Shown: piece after piece, positions 11,731-25,200 of the stretch | Position numbering within the stretch: the stretch's first letter is position 1 | How the letters are laid out: each line of letters starts with the position of its first letter | Assembly: GCA_949775045.1 (NCBI GenBank) | Contig: OX459107.1 | Span: 9,233,250 to 9,297,249 of the forward strand | DNA length: 64,000 nt | Direction: 5' to 3' | From: Metridium senile | Lineage: Eukaryota > Cnidaria > Anthozoa > Actiniaria > Metridiidae | Translations under genes and position numbers: made by a program | Notes under the pieces: generated by a model | What the model was told of the DNA's origin: nothing | Database searches by the model: none | Seen by the model: only the letters and a program-made list of their open reading frames with translations

Positions 11731-12090
11731 AGTGAGGATATATACTCGAACGAACCGTGAACACTTGACTTTTTTATGTTATTATTTACTGAACCTTCTA
11801 ATGCTTCAAAACCTGGAGCTGAAAATATATATCAACCTTGAGTATGGTAGCTAAAAATCTAGCTATCCAAAGATCATCCTATTTGAGGATAGTCGAACCG
11901 TGCACACTTAACTTTTTTCATGCTATTATTTTCTAATGCTTCAAAACCTCTTAAAATGAAGCAGTGAGTTCAAGAACACTAAGTGTTCATCTGTAAATCT
12001 TATTTCTAATCTATTCATGGGATATGGTTTAAAAAAGTATCCAGAAAACTCAAAGTGCATGTTCACGGTTCGAGTGTCCTCACTGGTCTC
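11731..12090. mobile_element. Family C MITE, copy 2, with internal duplication
   Basis: Ends CCAGTGAGGATATATACTCG and GGTTCGAGTGTCCTCACTGG are inverted. The GTGAACACTTGACTTTTTTATG block occurs twice (given in part), at 11758 and again near 11900, so the left arm was duplicated. Confidence 0.65.
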
Positions 12091-12489
12091 AAAGGTCTTT
12101 TGAAATGCTCGTAAGCATGCATTACATTTCATAGATGCGGCATTAAACTGCACGATGACAAGCCAGATGCAGTACTGACAGAGAAGACCACACATAATCA
12201 GAAATACTGATAACATTCTTAGACAACGGACAATAGTACCATTTATGATATTTAAAATCTGAGATGGGAGACTAATGAACGAGGAAACACGACACAAAAT
12301 AGACTGCCCGAGATATAAAAAATGCCTCAGGAAAATATAACGATAAGAGAGAGATAACAGAAAAAAATCAATGAATACCGTAGGCTATTCCATGCATGTA
12401 TACATATACATATACATATATATACATATATATTCACTCTTTTAATCCGACGAAGGGCTACAGCTCGAAACGTCAGTAAAGCTAAGGGT

Positions 12490-14179
12490 GCCCGGAAAAC
12501 GAAGACCCGGAAAACGAAGACCTAAGACCCGAAAAACGAAGACCCACGATAATTATCGAGATAAATGCCTTAAACGTCAAAGCCGTTCTTACAACATGTT
12601 CTTTTAACGCTTTGGCATTATTTATGACGTTTTACGATGGTTTTTGATGAGGGTCTTCGTTTTCCGGATCCGGAAAACGAAGACCCACGATAATTATCGA
12701 GATAAACGCCTTAAACGTCAAAGCCGTTCTTAGCATGTTCAAAGCATGTTCTTTTAACGCTTTGGCATTATTTATGACGTTTTACGATGGTTTTTGATGA
12801 GGGTCTTCGTTTTCCGGATCCGGAAAACGAAGACCCACAATAATTATCGAGATAAATAATTATCGAAGTCAAAGACGTCCTTACGTCGGATGCAGACTCA
12901 GTGACTTATTACAACTTAGATATTATAACTAATTGCAAATTACGATGTACTGACAAATTACAATGTATTACAAACATCATCCTTTGATCTCTATAGAATA
13001 ATGTTGCCTTTTACATACGCCGTGCTAGTCATAAAATTATTTCAATAGAATAAATTACAGCTTATGAATGAATTTGAAATGACACATTTAAATTGCAACG
13101 GTTTTTCTTATTTCTGTTCTGTCGCTAATAATACAAATATAAGGTATAATATAATTTAACGCGCTTATTTGAATATTGTTTAAGCGCGCGTTGTTTTAGA
13201 ATTTATATACTTTAGGTATAGCAATATGCCCTAGGAGGGGGGAGGGGGACTCCCTTAATTACTTGTTGGGCACGGGATGTAGATTGTATACAGATCATTC
13301 AGGGTACCGATCACGAATCACGCACCGTTTTCATGATTTCACGGATCACGGAGGAACGAAAAGCGTTTTCACGAATCAAGTTTTAATACTCGCGATGTTA
13401 ACTCTGTTGTTTCTACTAGGTGACGTTGTGACAGATAATCAATATTAACTGGATCTAACAGATATACTGCTAGCAAAAAACCTTTATCGTGGGTCTTCGT
13501 TTTCAAAAACCATCATAAATAATGCCAAAAGAATGCGTTAAAAGAACATGTTGTAAGAACGGTTGTGACGTTTAAGGCGTTTATCTCGATAATTATCGTG
13601 GGTCTTTGTTTTCCGGATCCGGAAAACGAAGACCCTCATCAAAAACCATCGTAAAACGTCATAAATAATGCCAAAGCGTTAAAAGAACATGTTGTAAGAA
13701 CGGTTGTGACGTTTAAAGCGTTTATCTCGATAATTATCGTGATAAAAAACCATCGTAAAAGGTCATAAATAATGCCAAAGCGTTAAAAGAACATGTTGTA
13801 AGAACGGCTGTGACGTTTAAGGCGTTTATCTCGATATTTATCGTGGGTCTTCGTTTTCCGGCTCCGGAAAACGAAGACCCTCATCAAAAACCATCGTAAA
13901 ACGTCATAAATAATGCCAAAGCGTTAAAAGAACATGTTGTAAGAACGGCTTTGACGTTTAAGGCGTTCATCTCGATAATTATCGTGGGTCTTCGTTTTCC
14001 GGATCCGGAAAACGAAGACCCACATCAAAAACCATCGTAAAACGTCATAAATAATGCCAAAGCGTTAAAAGAACATGTTGTAAGAACGGCTTTGACGTTT
14101 AAGGCGTTTATCTCGATAATTATCGTGGGTCTTCGTTTTTCGGGTCTTAGGTCTTCGTTTTCCGGGTCTTCGTTTTCCG
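12490..14179. repeat. Inverted array of palindrome-bounded ~150-bp units
   Basis: Left half (12490 to about 12870) holds roughly 2.5 units. Right half (13487-14179) holds about five units in opposite orientation. They surround a dissimilar 600-bp core. Each unit contains ACGATAATTATCG, AACGTCA and AACATGTTCTTTTAACGC. Adjacent units meet at a 36-bp palindrome centred on GGATCC inside GGGTCTTCGTTTTCC and its complement (centres near 12668, 12818, 13617, 14003). The outer ends carry extra GGAAAACGAAGACC copies. The array lies inside an older family E repeat. No coding frame. Confidence 0.85.
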
Positions 14180-15250
14180 TGTTACATATTTCATTCTATT
14201 ACCTATCGTCTATATATATATATACACACACACTATGTAAACGCATGCATGAATTAATAAAAGACGTATTTTATCAAATCATCAGCTAATTATAATCATA
14301 ACTTAACTTATACACTGTATATAAATTAGAATAACATTTTTTAGATCTTGTATCATGTTCAAAACTTATTCATTGTGAAGCGCTATTGAGCAATTATATT
14401 GGAAACAGCGCTATATAAATAAATAAAGTTATTACTAACATTATTAAATATGGAGACAGGAGACTAACACTTTGAGAAGAATTTGAATTTAAATGTGTTT
14501 TCTCACCACTTATGAAAGACTACTGATTCAAGTAGCTCAGTACTACAGAAAGTGCACAAAAACGCATAATGCAACCCAAATAAATAACGCATAATCTGAT
14601 CCAACACAAAAAAACGCATAATGCAACACAAAAAACGCAAAACCGTTTTGTGGCACACAAAGAACGCGAGAAAATTTAAGAAATTTCCTGAGAACCAGAC
14701 GAAGGACAGGACGTCGGTCGTAATGTCGCCACTTTTTATCATACGACTATTATAAGACAATTTAAAAATTTTCCCGGGAAACAGTGTAACTTCCGCGGAA
14801 ACGCAAGAGAAATTTAAAGTACGCATGTGACTACGCGACATCCGCTAGGACATTCCGTAACCGTTATGTACAAGCCGGATACAGGAATTAATAGTATTAT
14901 CAATGAGAACGTCAACGATATACCACTTATGAAGAAGAAATTTGTACTCAAATGTTGCATATTGCAATATTATTGCTATAAGCCTTTGAAATCGCCTGAT
15001 TTAGTAACAAAATTTGGACTACCCAGTGTCCTTTGGGAGCTCAATGGCGGCGCGTCGACATACTATGAGATCCTGTGTTATCCATTCAAACGATGTTCTT
15101 TGTACATTGTTGTCGTTCGGTTGTACAGGTTCGTGCTATATAAGCCCACAGTGTGTGTCTACTAATGTTTTCATTCGTGATGTACGCCTTCCTTGACAGC
15201 AACACTTGTAACATGGCTTGTTATTCGATGTTTATTCTATATTGTATATC
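14180..15250. other. Intergenic, no gene seen
   Basis: 14345-14430 has a SINE/LINE-type tail with GCGCTATATAAATAAATAAAG. Frames of up to about 112 codons near 14503-15165 lack recognisable motifs and overlap each other on both strands, so I do not call them genes. Confidence 0.45.
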
Positions 15251-15366
15251 ATGTTGAGAAGATTATAAGTATTTTACATTGTGGTTTTAATATAGTAAGA
15301 GCTCGGTATAATAGGATAGAAACTGTATAGATTTCATGGTTGGCATGTGGTACAAATATCATTGTA

Positions 15367-15367
15367 A

Positions 15368-15445
<78 letters not shown>

Positions 15446-15664
15446 TCATCATCATCATCATTGTTAATATAAGTATCATCATCATCATCATCATTGTATC
15501 ATCATTAATTTTAGTGCTACCACTGTCTTCATCAGAACTAATTTCATTCAGTTACCATCACCATCACCATCACCACCACCATCATCATCACCATCATCAT
15601 CATAATAATAATTATATATATCATCTCCATCATTGCCATTATTAGTATCATCATCATCATAACA
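15367..15664. repeat. Compound (ATC)n-(TA)n-(ATC)n microsatellite
   Basis: Runs of ATC interrupted by a 30-bp TA run, then CACCATCAC variants. Noncoding. Confidence 0.9.
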
Positions 15665-15689
15665 ATCACAACCGTCACCAATAGCAACT

Positions 15690-16760
15690 GCTCGTTTCAA
15701 AATATACTTTTTTTTCAGATAAGTTCGCTCGATATTTATTTCCATTTTGAACCTTGCACGATATTTTTTTTTCAGGATCGCAGCCTTGTCCTATATTTTT
15801 TTTGGGGGGGGGGGGAGGGAGGGGGGGATTTAGCCCACGCCCTTCATCAAATATCAAATGGCCCGCACTTTACTCAAAAAGTGATTTACTTTATTATAAT
15901 ATTTGACTACCCTCCAGCAAAGACGTGAGAATACAAACCAAAACAATTTTTCAATTTGTGCCGGATGTTATGTTGAGAAACCGCATAATGCCGTCGGTCG
16001 GAAGCGGCGGCCGATTACAGCGGGATAACAAATTAATCGAGAATTAAATTGTACACATCCTAGGGGGTTCTGGTGCATGATTGGAGGGAGGGGAGGGTGG
16101 AGGATTTTAGTTTGGAATATCAAGGTCCTTCAGATCGAATTGAAATATGGCGAACTGCTATGGCTATTGACGGCTGGCTAGCCTCGTCAGTGAACATAGT
16201 TGAATGGTCAAGAAACCCGGCCGGTCCTTTAAGGTAGATATAAAAATGACCTAAAAACACACTAAAACACATGCAAACTGTTAAACAACTGTAAAGTAAG
16301 ATATAAAACATTGAAACACACAAAAACAGGACTTTTTATATTTTATTTCATTTCTAACAACATTTTCAATTGTAAATTCACCTATAATTTCCTTGTAAAT
16401 GACCACGAAACAATAGCTTGGGCTTCCTGTGTAGAAACTAATAAATAATAGAAAACCATAGAATTGGCATGAAATTACACTAAATGGTATCAAGGATACA
16501 TGTTGTTTGCATGAGAAATACTCCATTTTGTAACATTTGATATAGCATTGTAGCACTTCCGCCGATGTAACACTGATACTAACGATGTAACGCTGATGAA
16601 ATTGAACCCGGAAAGGGCGACTCCTTCTAGGGGGCCACTCATTAGCTTCGTCAATCTTCGTCAAAATAAATATTATACAAGAAGCATAACTGGCATCGTT
16701 GTGTTGAGACAAGCTAAGATAATAACGCAAAGGGCTACTGAACTATTTGGTATGCTTTCT
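15690..16760. other. Intergenic, transposon debris
   Basis: 15700-15860 contains a duplicated pyrimidine-rich block (TTTTTTTTCAGATAAG, TTTTTTTTCAGGATCG) and a long G run. 16125-16200 contains GAAATATGGCGAACTGC, related to family G at 60940-61160. A 149-codon minus frame at 16281-16730 has no recognisable domain. Confidence 0.4.
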
Positions 16761-16840
16761 ATGTTTTTATAGCTTATTCAACATTACATTTGCATATTCT
16801 TGTAGCCGGATACAAAGGATTTAGCGCTATCAAATGAGGC

Positions 16841-16841
16841 A

Positions 16842-16934
<93 letters not shown>

Positions 16935-16936
16935 CA
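16841..16936. repeat. (ATT)n microsatellite
   Basis: About 31 ATT repeats with one interruption near the end. The poly-Asn frame on the minus strand is an artefact. Confidence 0.95.
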
Positions 16937-17494
16937 TTTTTACTATTATTAAAGAACATTCCAACCATTGGCGGTTTATTCAAACAAATATTTCAAGTCT
17001 GAAATAGATCTAGAGACATCATGCTATGCCGTACGGTCGGCAGTGCCCATTGATATCAAATCGTACATTTAAAACATCATATAAATAATTGTACAGGGCT
17101 TATATTGTTAATAAACCATCTGTACAACACAGCATGCGAAAGGAGGTTTTTTTTCTTTTAATATTTTTGATAAAAATAGAGGATTCACAGATATGAAAGT
17201 CGTCGTTACACTGTTCAATGTTGCGGGCTGAGTTCCGTTGTGAAAAGTAGAACTGAACCCTACTTTGTGCAATGCTGCCTGCAACTAAAAGGAACGTGAG
17301 GCAGCCTTGGCAAGTAAATTATACAGTTCTTCGACAACTTGTGCCGCAATGTACGGCAATGCTGCGCGAAAAGTTGCTGAAACATTTGCACAGTGTCACA
17401 ACGCCTTTAGAACAATTTTCCACGAGATTTTAATTTCAAGGCCTGAGAACCCGGAGAGGGGGGGGGGGGGGGGGGCAAGTGGTAGGGGTGATCC

Positions 17495-17576
17495 AACCTC
17501 GTTCCCAGGGCCCTCTCCCTTCGCATTTGGGCGCCCCACCCAAAAGCGAAGGGAGAGGGCCCTGGGAACGAGGGTT
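17495..17576. mobile_element. CCTCGTTCCCAGGG hairpin element, copy 1
   Basis: Two 30-bp arms, AACCTCGTTCCCAGGGCCCT and its complement, surround a 21-bp loop. A second copy is at 60551-60626. Too short to encode anything. Confidence 0.75.
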
Positions 17577-18354
17577 GAAAATATTCCCGTATCTTTTAAG
17601 GCCGCTTTAGGGTTCTTGTAAAGTCTTTGACAGGCTTTGGTAGTTGTCTTAAATTATGCTTACCTTTAAAGCCTTTTAGGGGTCATTTGTCGACCGCCGA
17701 TCACGCCTACCACTTGGCAAAGGGAGTCCCCCCCCCCCCCCTCCAGCCCTGAATATATGATAATGCACCCTAAAGTTCGCGTGAATGAATGCGGAATGAA
17801 GTATGAATGGAATCCTTGTATTCCGCAATGTAGCAAGATGTCAATTAGATACTGTATCGCTAATCTAACCACAAATATCAGCAGGTTTGGTCTTGTTTCT
17901 AGTTCCCACAATGATCATATAACAGAACTGATACACATCGTACATAGCATCGAACATTTCACTAGTACATGTACTAGTACACTAGTCTATAAAGTTGCTC
18001 CCACGTAAATCATTTATTAAAAAAATAAAACAAAAGTGCTTAATTAATTATATTTAGACTTTTATTTAGTTCTACTAAACTTTATTATATATATTATTAT
18101 TATTATATATATTATTATTATTATTATTTATATAATTAAAGAACACGTCTTTTCACCACTTGTTTAATCTTGTGGACTGGCTCGAAAACTTTAGTTACTC
18201 CAGTCCACCGGCACCTTTTCTGTGCTATTTAATTTATTTTATATTATAATTAACTATAATATTTATAATTATGTATTCTTTGTATTTAAACTATTTTCTT
18301 TGTGTGCAAAATAAAATAAAATTGAAAAAATTGAAATTGAAATTGAAAACATGC
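17577..18354. other. Intergenic with LINE-type 3' end
   Basis: 18150-18350 looks like the 3' end of a LINE: TTGTGGACTGGCTCG, CTCCAGTCCACCGGCACC, and a tail of AAATAAAATTG then TTGAAATTGAAA. No gene seen. Confidence 0.45.
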
Positions 18355-18600
18355 ATGTTATGAGAATGATGATGATGGTGAAGATAATGATGGTGATGAT
18401 GATCATGATGATGATGCGGATTGTGGTGGTTATGATTGTGATGATTATGATTATGGTGATGATGATGAATGTAATGCTGCTGCTGATGATGATGTTGAAA
18501 ATGATGATGATGATACAGTATATGCTGGTACTAATGCTGCTGCTGCTGATGATGATAATGATGTTGATGAATATGATGAAAATGATGGTGATGGCGATAT
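18355..18600. repeat. (GAT)n microsatellite
   Basis: Imperfect GAT/GCT trinucleotide repeats. The Met-rich frame is an artefact. Confidence 0.85.
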
Positions 18601-18609
18601 CTAACTATT

Positions 18610-18775
18610 ATTCACCGAAGGCGATGTGAATATCGGTATTATCTACCAATATTCACTGATCCTGAGGTGGATAATTGTTTTAGTATAAATACAAAAGTGA
18701 TATTAAATCTCAAAAAGTGAAAATAATCAGCCTATTTTTGAAGAAAAACTTTAGCTGATATCTACGAATAAATAA
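18610..18775. mobile_element. Dispersed repeat with CTGAGGTGGATAATTG core, copy 1
   Basis: Shares TATTCACTGATCCTGAGGTG and GATAATTGTTTTAGTATAAA with 59330-59460. I recall this type as abundant in coral genomes; that is memory, not a search. Superfamily unknown. Confidence 0.55.
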
Positions 18776-19246
18776 TGATGAGCCTTCACTAGAAGGAAAA
18801 GGAAGTCAGTGTCTTATTTCTTCGGTCCACTGTACTAGTATTTTTAACGTAGTCTGCTAAAAAATGTTTTTTTAATGAGCGCCAATCCGGTATGACTGAC
18901 CTTAGACTTACATTTTTATGTCTACAGCGGCAGTTGACTAAGTCTGGTCACGTGACCGATGAGACACGTACACAGAAAACCTCAAATTTCTAGTACAAAA
19001 TTTAATTAAATGCATGTTGTTTATTACCTACAATTCAACATAAAAACATTTTCTATTTGGGCATATTGTAAGTGCGGGTTTCCTGTGTAATGCTCTATCT
19101 AGATCTAAAAGGCTTGGAACTAGTTATTCCAAATATGGTCAAAGGTAGTAATTTGAAATCAAACTGTAGAAAACAAAATGGCGGCAGAGAGTTCGATTTA
19201 AAAACAACCAGTTTTTAGCGAATGTTCTTTGCTATTTTTAGTTAAA

Positions 19247-22200
19247 ATGCCTTACAAGCGAAGGGTTGTGAACACTTATGGACGCCACAGGTTTAGGACT
19301 GTAAAACCTGATATATGGGCAAAATCTCCTGCCATTTGTAGTTCAGAAAACGACAGTTCAGATTTCGAGTCTCCAGCACTTCGACTTCGGTAAGTTAATG
19401 AAGTTAATCTCGATTTATTATGCTGTCTACAACTTTACAGTAGCTTATATCCATTCTATGCTTGTTTTATTGTTTTTTATTCAATACATTTGTTATTTTT
19501 TTGGGCCCAGTTTTGAATAAGAAAGTTTGATTACTGAACAAAATTACGAACTTCACATTTTTTCAATTTATAACTTAAATTTACCATGGGTAATATCCAC
19601 ATTGTGGACTTGTCCGGTTTTCTTTAATATAGATATATTGAAAAGATAGTAATTAACGTTCTTTTTATTGTATCTGAGATGTTATTTTTCCTCTAACGAA
19701 GGATAATTTAATTAACGTTCGAAGTAAAGTTAACATTCTTTTTCGTGTTTTCTTAGAAAACATCGATTTGGTCCACTTTATCGTTAGTTTTATTCAGTTA
19801 ATGCTTTGGAACGCATTACATATAATATTATAAACACAATCTTATATAGTGTTTTATCCTTTTTTTCTTGTAGTAAACCTTTAGCAACGTGCACCAATGT
19901 TCCAAAAAACCAATGGAACATTCCAAATACCAAAAAGAAAACACTACAAACAAGCGGCAAAGAAAATGTCTTAGAAACATCATCTTCGTCATCTTCAAGC
20001 GGATCACACTCCCCTCAATATGGCAAAACTAGTAAACGTACTGAAATTATCCAAGAGACGCCTCCTTGGGCTGTTTTAGGTGGTAAAAAAAGCAAACAAA
20101 TGTTATCAAGTATGAAAAAACTGTCCATTAGAATTACTCCAACCTCAGTGGATAGTTTCAAGTCAGGGGACCTGAAGAGAAATGCTTTCAGTCAAAGTCA
20201 GTCATCTCCAGTATTTTTAAATGGTAATGGTAACGTTTCTTCAATTCTCCAAGGCTCAAGTTTATCTGCGAGACCGTCACCAGCTGTGTGTGATAGTATT
20301 TCACCCAAGCCAGATCAATTATCATGTGATAATGTGAACAGTTTATTAAACCAAAGCTGTAGTCCAGAACAAAATGGCAACACTTCTCTAAGATTATCAC
20401 AATTAAAGAATGAAACAAGTCGGCCTTATAGTACATCTACTCCAGTTGTCAGAGCAAATTCTGTAAATTCGCAGTTTGTAACTGTACGAGGAAGACGAGC
20501 AGGAATCTCCCAGAGAAAAACCCAAAATACCTCATTCTCTGATTGTCAAGTATTTATTGAGCATTTGAAACTAACTCCAGAGCAATACGAAGCTGCAAGG
20601 CTGTCACTTAGTGATGTGGATACATCACAGGAAGCTCTAGCAACAAGAAATAGTTCTTTGTTGAATATTCCTAAACTTTCTAGCAGCTTACTAGATGTGT
20701 CAGAAGAAACAAATGACAAAAACATTCCCTTGCCAAATGAAGCATTTAATGAAACTACTGACTCTGTAGAACAAAATCAGAATAGTTTTGCAACAAATGA
20801 GTTATCTACTAAAGGTTTAAAAAGTGTAGAGGGAACAGAAACAAATGTATCCACAACTGAAATACTCCTTGAAAGTCTCAGCATTTCAGAAAAAAATGAG
20901 CCCTTGTCAAAAGAATTGTTTTCAAAAAATCTTGACATTGAAAATGGTGACGAAGAGAAGCAATCATCAACTTGTGATAATTCAGCCAACAGCAATTATG
21001 GTGAACTACTAACAGAATGTGTGGTGTCTTTGGAAAAGCTGCGACTTTCTCCATTCAAAGTCAATGGCAGACTTGACAAGAAAAGATTGTGTGTCCGTGT
21101 GTCTTCAGAAAGTAATCTGTCCAACCAATCATTGTCTAGTATTGGTGAAGAAGATGTTGGTTTACCCAAAACACCGCCAAGAAACCAAACTTCTCATATT
21201 TCATTTGCGGTAAGAAAATGCATATTAAGTAATGCTGCCAGGAGTCTATGATGATGATGATGATGGCCATTGATTGTCAGAGTGTAAATATATTTTTTGG
21301 TATAAACAACCATACAATCACAATTCACCCATCATTAGGGGTGGACCATTTGACTTTTGAGGGGGGGGGGGTGGATGATTTGGTCCATGCAGGAAATTTT
21401 TTTTTGCCCGCTTCCATGAGCACGAAATTTATTTGATAAAAATGCAAAGATTTGAGTGGCGATTTTGGCTTGCAGGAAATTCTTTTAGGCCCTTTGGGCC
21501 GTGCAGGAAATTTATTTTCAAAATCATCCACCCCACCCCCTCAAAAGTCAAATGGTCCATCCCTTAGTAAATTTTAGCCTCCTCCGCAGGCAACCCTTTC
21601 CTTTTCCTTTCCCTCTAGTGTGATCAATTTGTCATTTGACCGAGGGGGATTACCCTGGGTTCCAGAGGCTCTAGAGGGGATTTGGGCGAGACCCCCGACA
21701 GGGAGGCAAAAGGCTCTCTCCACCTTTCGCCTCCCCGCCGGGGGTCTCGCCCCAATCCCCTCTAGAGCCTCTGGAACCCAGGGTAAGGGGGGATTGGTCC
21801 CAGCAAGAAATGAATGTACTTAATTTAGTTGTTTTTTTACACTTTGTTTTAGAAATATATTTTATGTGTTTTCAGGATGTTTGGACCCCATCACTGGAGA
21901 AGGAGCCTGCCAATGAGCTGGATGCTCTTGAGAAACTTTTATTAGAATGTGAACAAAAGGCACCCATTACATTCAAAGAATATCTTAAACCAAGGTGAAA
22001 ATAAGTGCTTGTGGGATGATGATACTACACCTAGAAGTGTAATGTTCCAGGAAAGAACAATAGACCATTTCACGGTTCTTGTTGATCAACCTCAGCCTTG
22101 ATATCAATGTAATATATTATCTATTTTTTCAAAGCTAAAGTTGATCAATGAGAACCATGAATAGGTATATTGGGACATAGGCCACATCCTTCAACAAGAT

Positions 22201-25200
22201 TTAAAGTGGGTTTCCTGAGGGTCCCCTATACCACCTCGCAAAATGCATTCAATGACACGTAAAATAAATTGGTCATTTCACGAATCACGCAAAATACTGA
22301 AATCTTTTTCACATTCACGCAAAAATCGATGTAAATCGACATAAATATGAAGTGGAAAGACGTCATGACCTGGTCACACAAAACCAAGGCATTCACGAAT
22401 CATGTTCAATTATTGTTTCTGTCAATCAGTTCACGAATCATGCATAAAGGAAAAGATGAATTCACATGGACGCATAAAGTTTGAATCACAAATCACAGAT
22501 AAAAAAAATGATCCAATCACGTTTCACGCAAAAATAAAACCAATCACGATTCACAGGGACCCTCTTTCCTGTTTCTCATTGCAATGGCTGGCTATTTTGA
22601 CTTTCCTCTTTAGAGGATGACTTTCTGTAGAGATGACTAATTAATACAGTATCTTGCTAACGATTGATAAAATGTTTATAATAGTTAGTACAAATTTCTT
22701 TATTAAAAACATTTGCACTCAGTCCATAATTTCACTTTTTCTTTCCTGCCAGTTCTCTAAAGAAATGTGTCAAGATAGGCGAAGGAGTTTATGGAGAAGT
22801 GTTCAAAACTATCAATGAGTACAAGCAGCCTGTAGCATTGAAGGTAAACAATTTAGATCTTATTCTTTCTTGACCATGCACAATGTCATTTAGTTTTTTT
22901 AATATTGAATTTGCATTTTATGGACTTTGCAAAAAATAGTTATTTTTTACACTATATACAATCATGTAAAAGACAGACAAATCAAAAGGACAAACAAATC
23001 ATCCTGTGATGCACAAGCAATATGATTATGGGACACAAACAGTTTGGGACAAAATGACTTGACTTATTTGAATTCACATTAATTGAAATGTATGGGTGAT
23101 CTATTTGTCAAGACAATTTGTCCTTCCTCTAGTACAAAAAGGGCCAATTAAGGATACAAAAAAATATTTTCAATTAACGTAAACTTTGCAACTCATTTAA
23201 GTGCAATGTTTGATCTGGATAATTATAGTAATATTATTATTAATTTCAGATCATTCCAATAGATGGTGATTTTGAAGTCAACGGCGAACCACAGAAATCA
23301 TGTCAGGAAATACTTCATGAAATTGTTATATCAAAGTAAGAAAGGATTTTTGACTCTAAATTTTATACATACATTGTAATAATAGCTTTATGCCCAGTTG
23401 TTGTGAGTTGTGGTCATCTGGGTGTGGTTTGAACCCATGATTAAGTAATATTGTAGAGTTGTGTAGTTTACAGTCAGTAATGTTTGTTACAGGTCAATCC
23501 AATTTACATGTAAGATTTATTCACAAGATGTGCATTTGTTTCTTGTTTGGTTTCAGGGAATTAAGTGAGCTGGCATATGGAAATGTAAGTATTATACATA
23601 TAGACATCCATCAATCAACCAGCCATTCAATCAATCAATCAATCAATCAATCAACTATTTAAAAAATCAATCAGCCAACCAATTAATCAATCAACTATTT
23701 AATCAATCAATCAGCCAACCAATTAATCAATCAACTATTTAATCAATCAATCAGCCAACCAATCAATCAATCAACTATTTAATCAATCAATCAGCCAACC
23801 AATCAATCAATCAACTATTTATTCAATCAATCAGCCAACCAACCAATCAATCAACTATTTAATCAATCAATCAGCCAACCAATCAATCAATCAACTATTT
23901 ATTCAATCAATCAGCCAACCAATCAATCAATCAACTATTTATTCAATCAATCAGCCAACCAATTAATCAATCAACTATTTAATCAATCAATCAGCCAACC
24001 AATCAATCAATCAACTATTTATTCAATCAATCAGCCAACCAATCAATCAATCAACTATTTATTCAATCAATCAGCCAACCAATTAATCAATCAACTATTT
24101 ATTCAATCAATCAGCCAACCAATCAATCAATCAACTATTTATTCAATCAATCAGCCAACCAATCAATCAATCAACTATTTATTCAATCAATCAGCCAACC
24201 AATTAATCAATCAACTATTTATTCAATCAATCAGCCAACCAATCAATCAATCAACTATTTATTCAATCAATCAGCCAACCAATCAATCAATCAACTATTT
24301 ATTCAATCAATCAGCCAACCAATCAATCAATCAACTATTTATTCAATCAATCAGCCAACCAATTAATCAATCAACTATTTATTCAATCAATCAGCCAACC
24401 AACCAATCAATTAATCAATCAATCAACCAGTCAATCAATCAACCAAGCAACTAATCAATCAGTCAATCAACCAGTCAGTCAGTCAGTCAACCAAACAGTC
24501 AATCAGTCAAATTAACCAACCAACCAGCCAATCAGACAGTAAACCAAACAGTCAATTGGTCAAATTAACCAGCCAATCAGCCAATCAGTCAGTAAACCAA
24601 ACAGTCAATCAGTCAAATTAACCAGCCAACCAGCCAATCAGACAGTAAACCAAACAGACAATTGGTCAAATTAACCAGCCAATCAGCCAATCAGTCAGTA
24701 AACCAAACAGTCAATCAGTCAAATTAACCAGCCAATCAGACAGTAAACCAAACAGTCAATTGGTCAAATTAACCAATCATTCAGTCAATGGAACAATACT
24801 ACAAAGCATTCATCCAGCTTGATGATGTAGCTGTTTACATGGATCCCTTGTATGCTATTAGTGTGTGACATGATATTTATCTCTCATATTTATTGTTTTA
24901 GGAAAAGCTGTGCAAATGGTCAACACCAAACTTTATCAGCGTCCACAGGTAATATAAACAACTAATTAACAAAAGTCTAAATTATAACAATTAATTAATT
25001 TAATAATACTCCTGTTTCATGTTATCTAGTACCGCTGTACTATTTGACAAAAGGCGCATTTGCACAGGCTAAGCCTCGATTTGTTTTATAAATATTCAAA
25101 AATTCCAAACCAAGCATGGGAAAATGCTACTGCTAAACAATATAGAATTTACACATTTGAATTTACTCCAGATCAAGATTATCCCTGTGCAAATGCACCT

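Noticed and set aside
16281..16730. 149-codon minus-strand frame as a gene
   Set aside because: No recognisable motif or splice support, and transposon-like sequence lies on both sides.
16774..16983. Poly-asparagine protein
   Set aside because: Pure ATT microsatellite translated on the minus strand, with no coding context.
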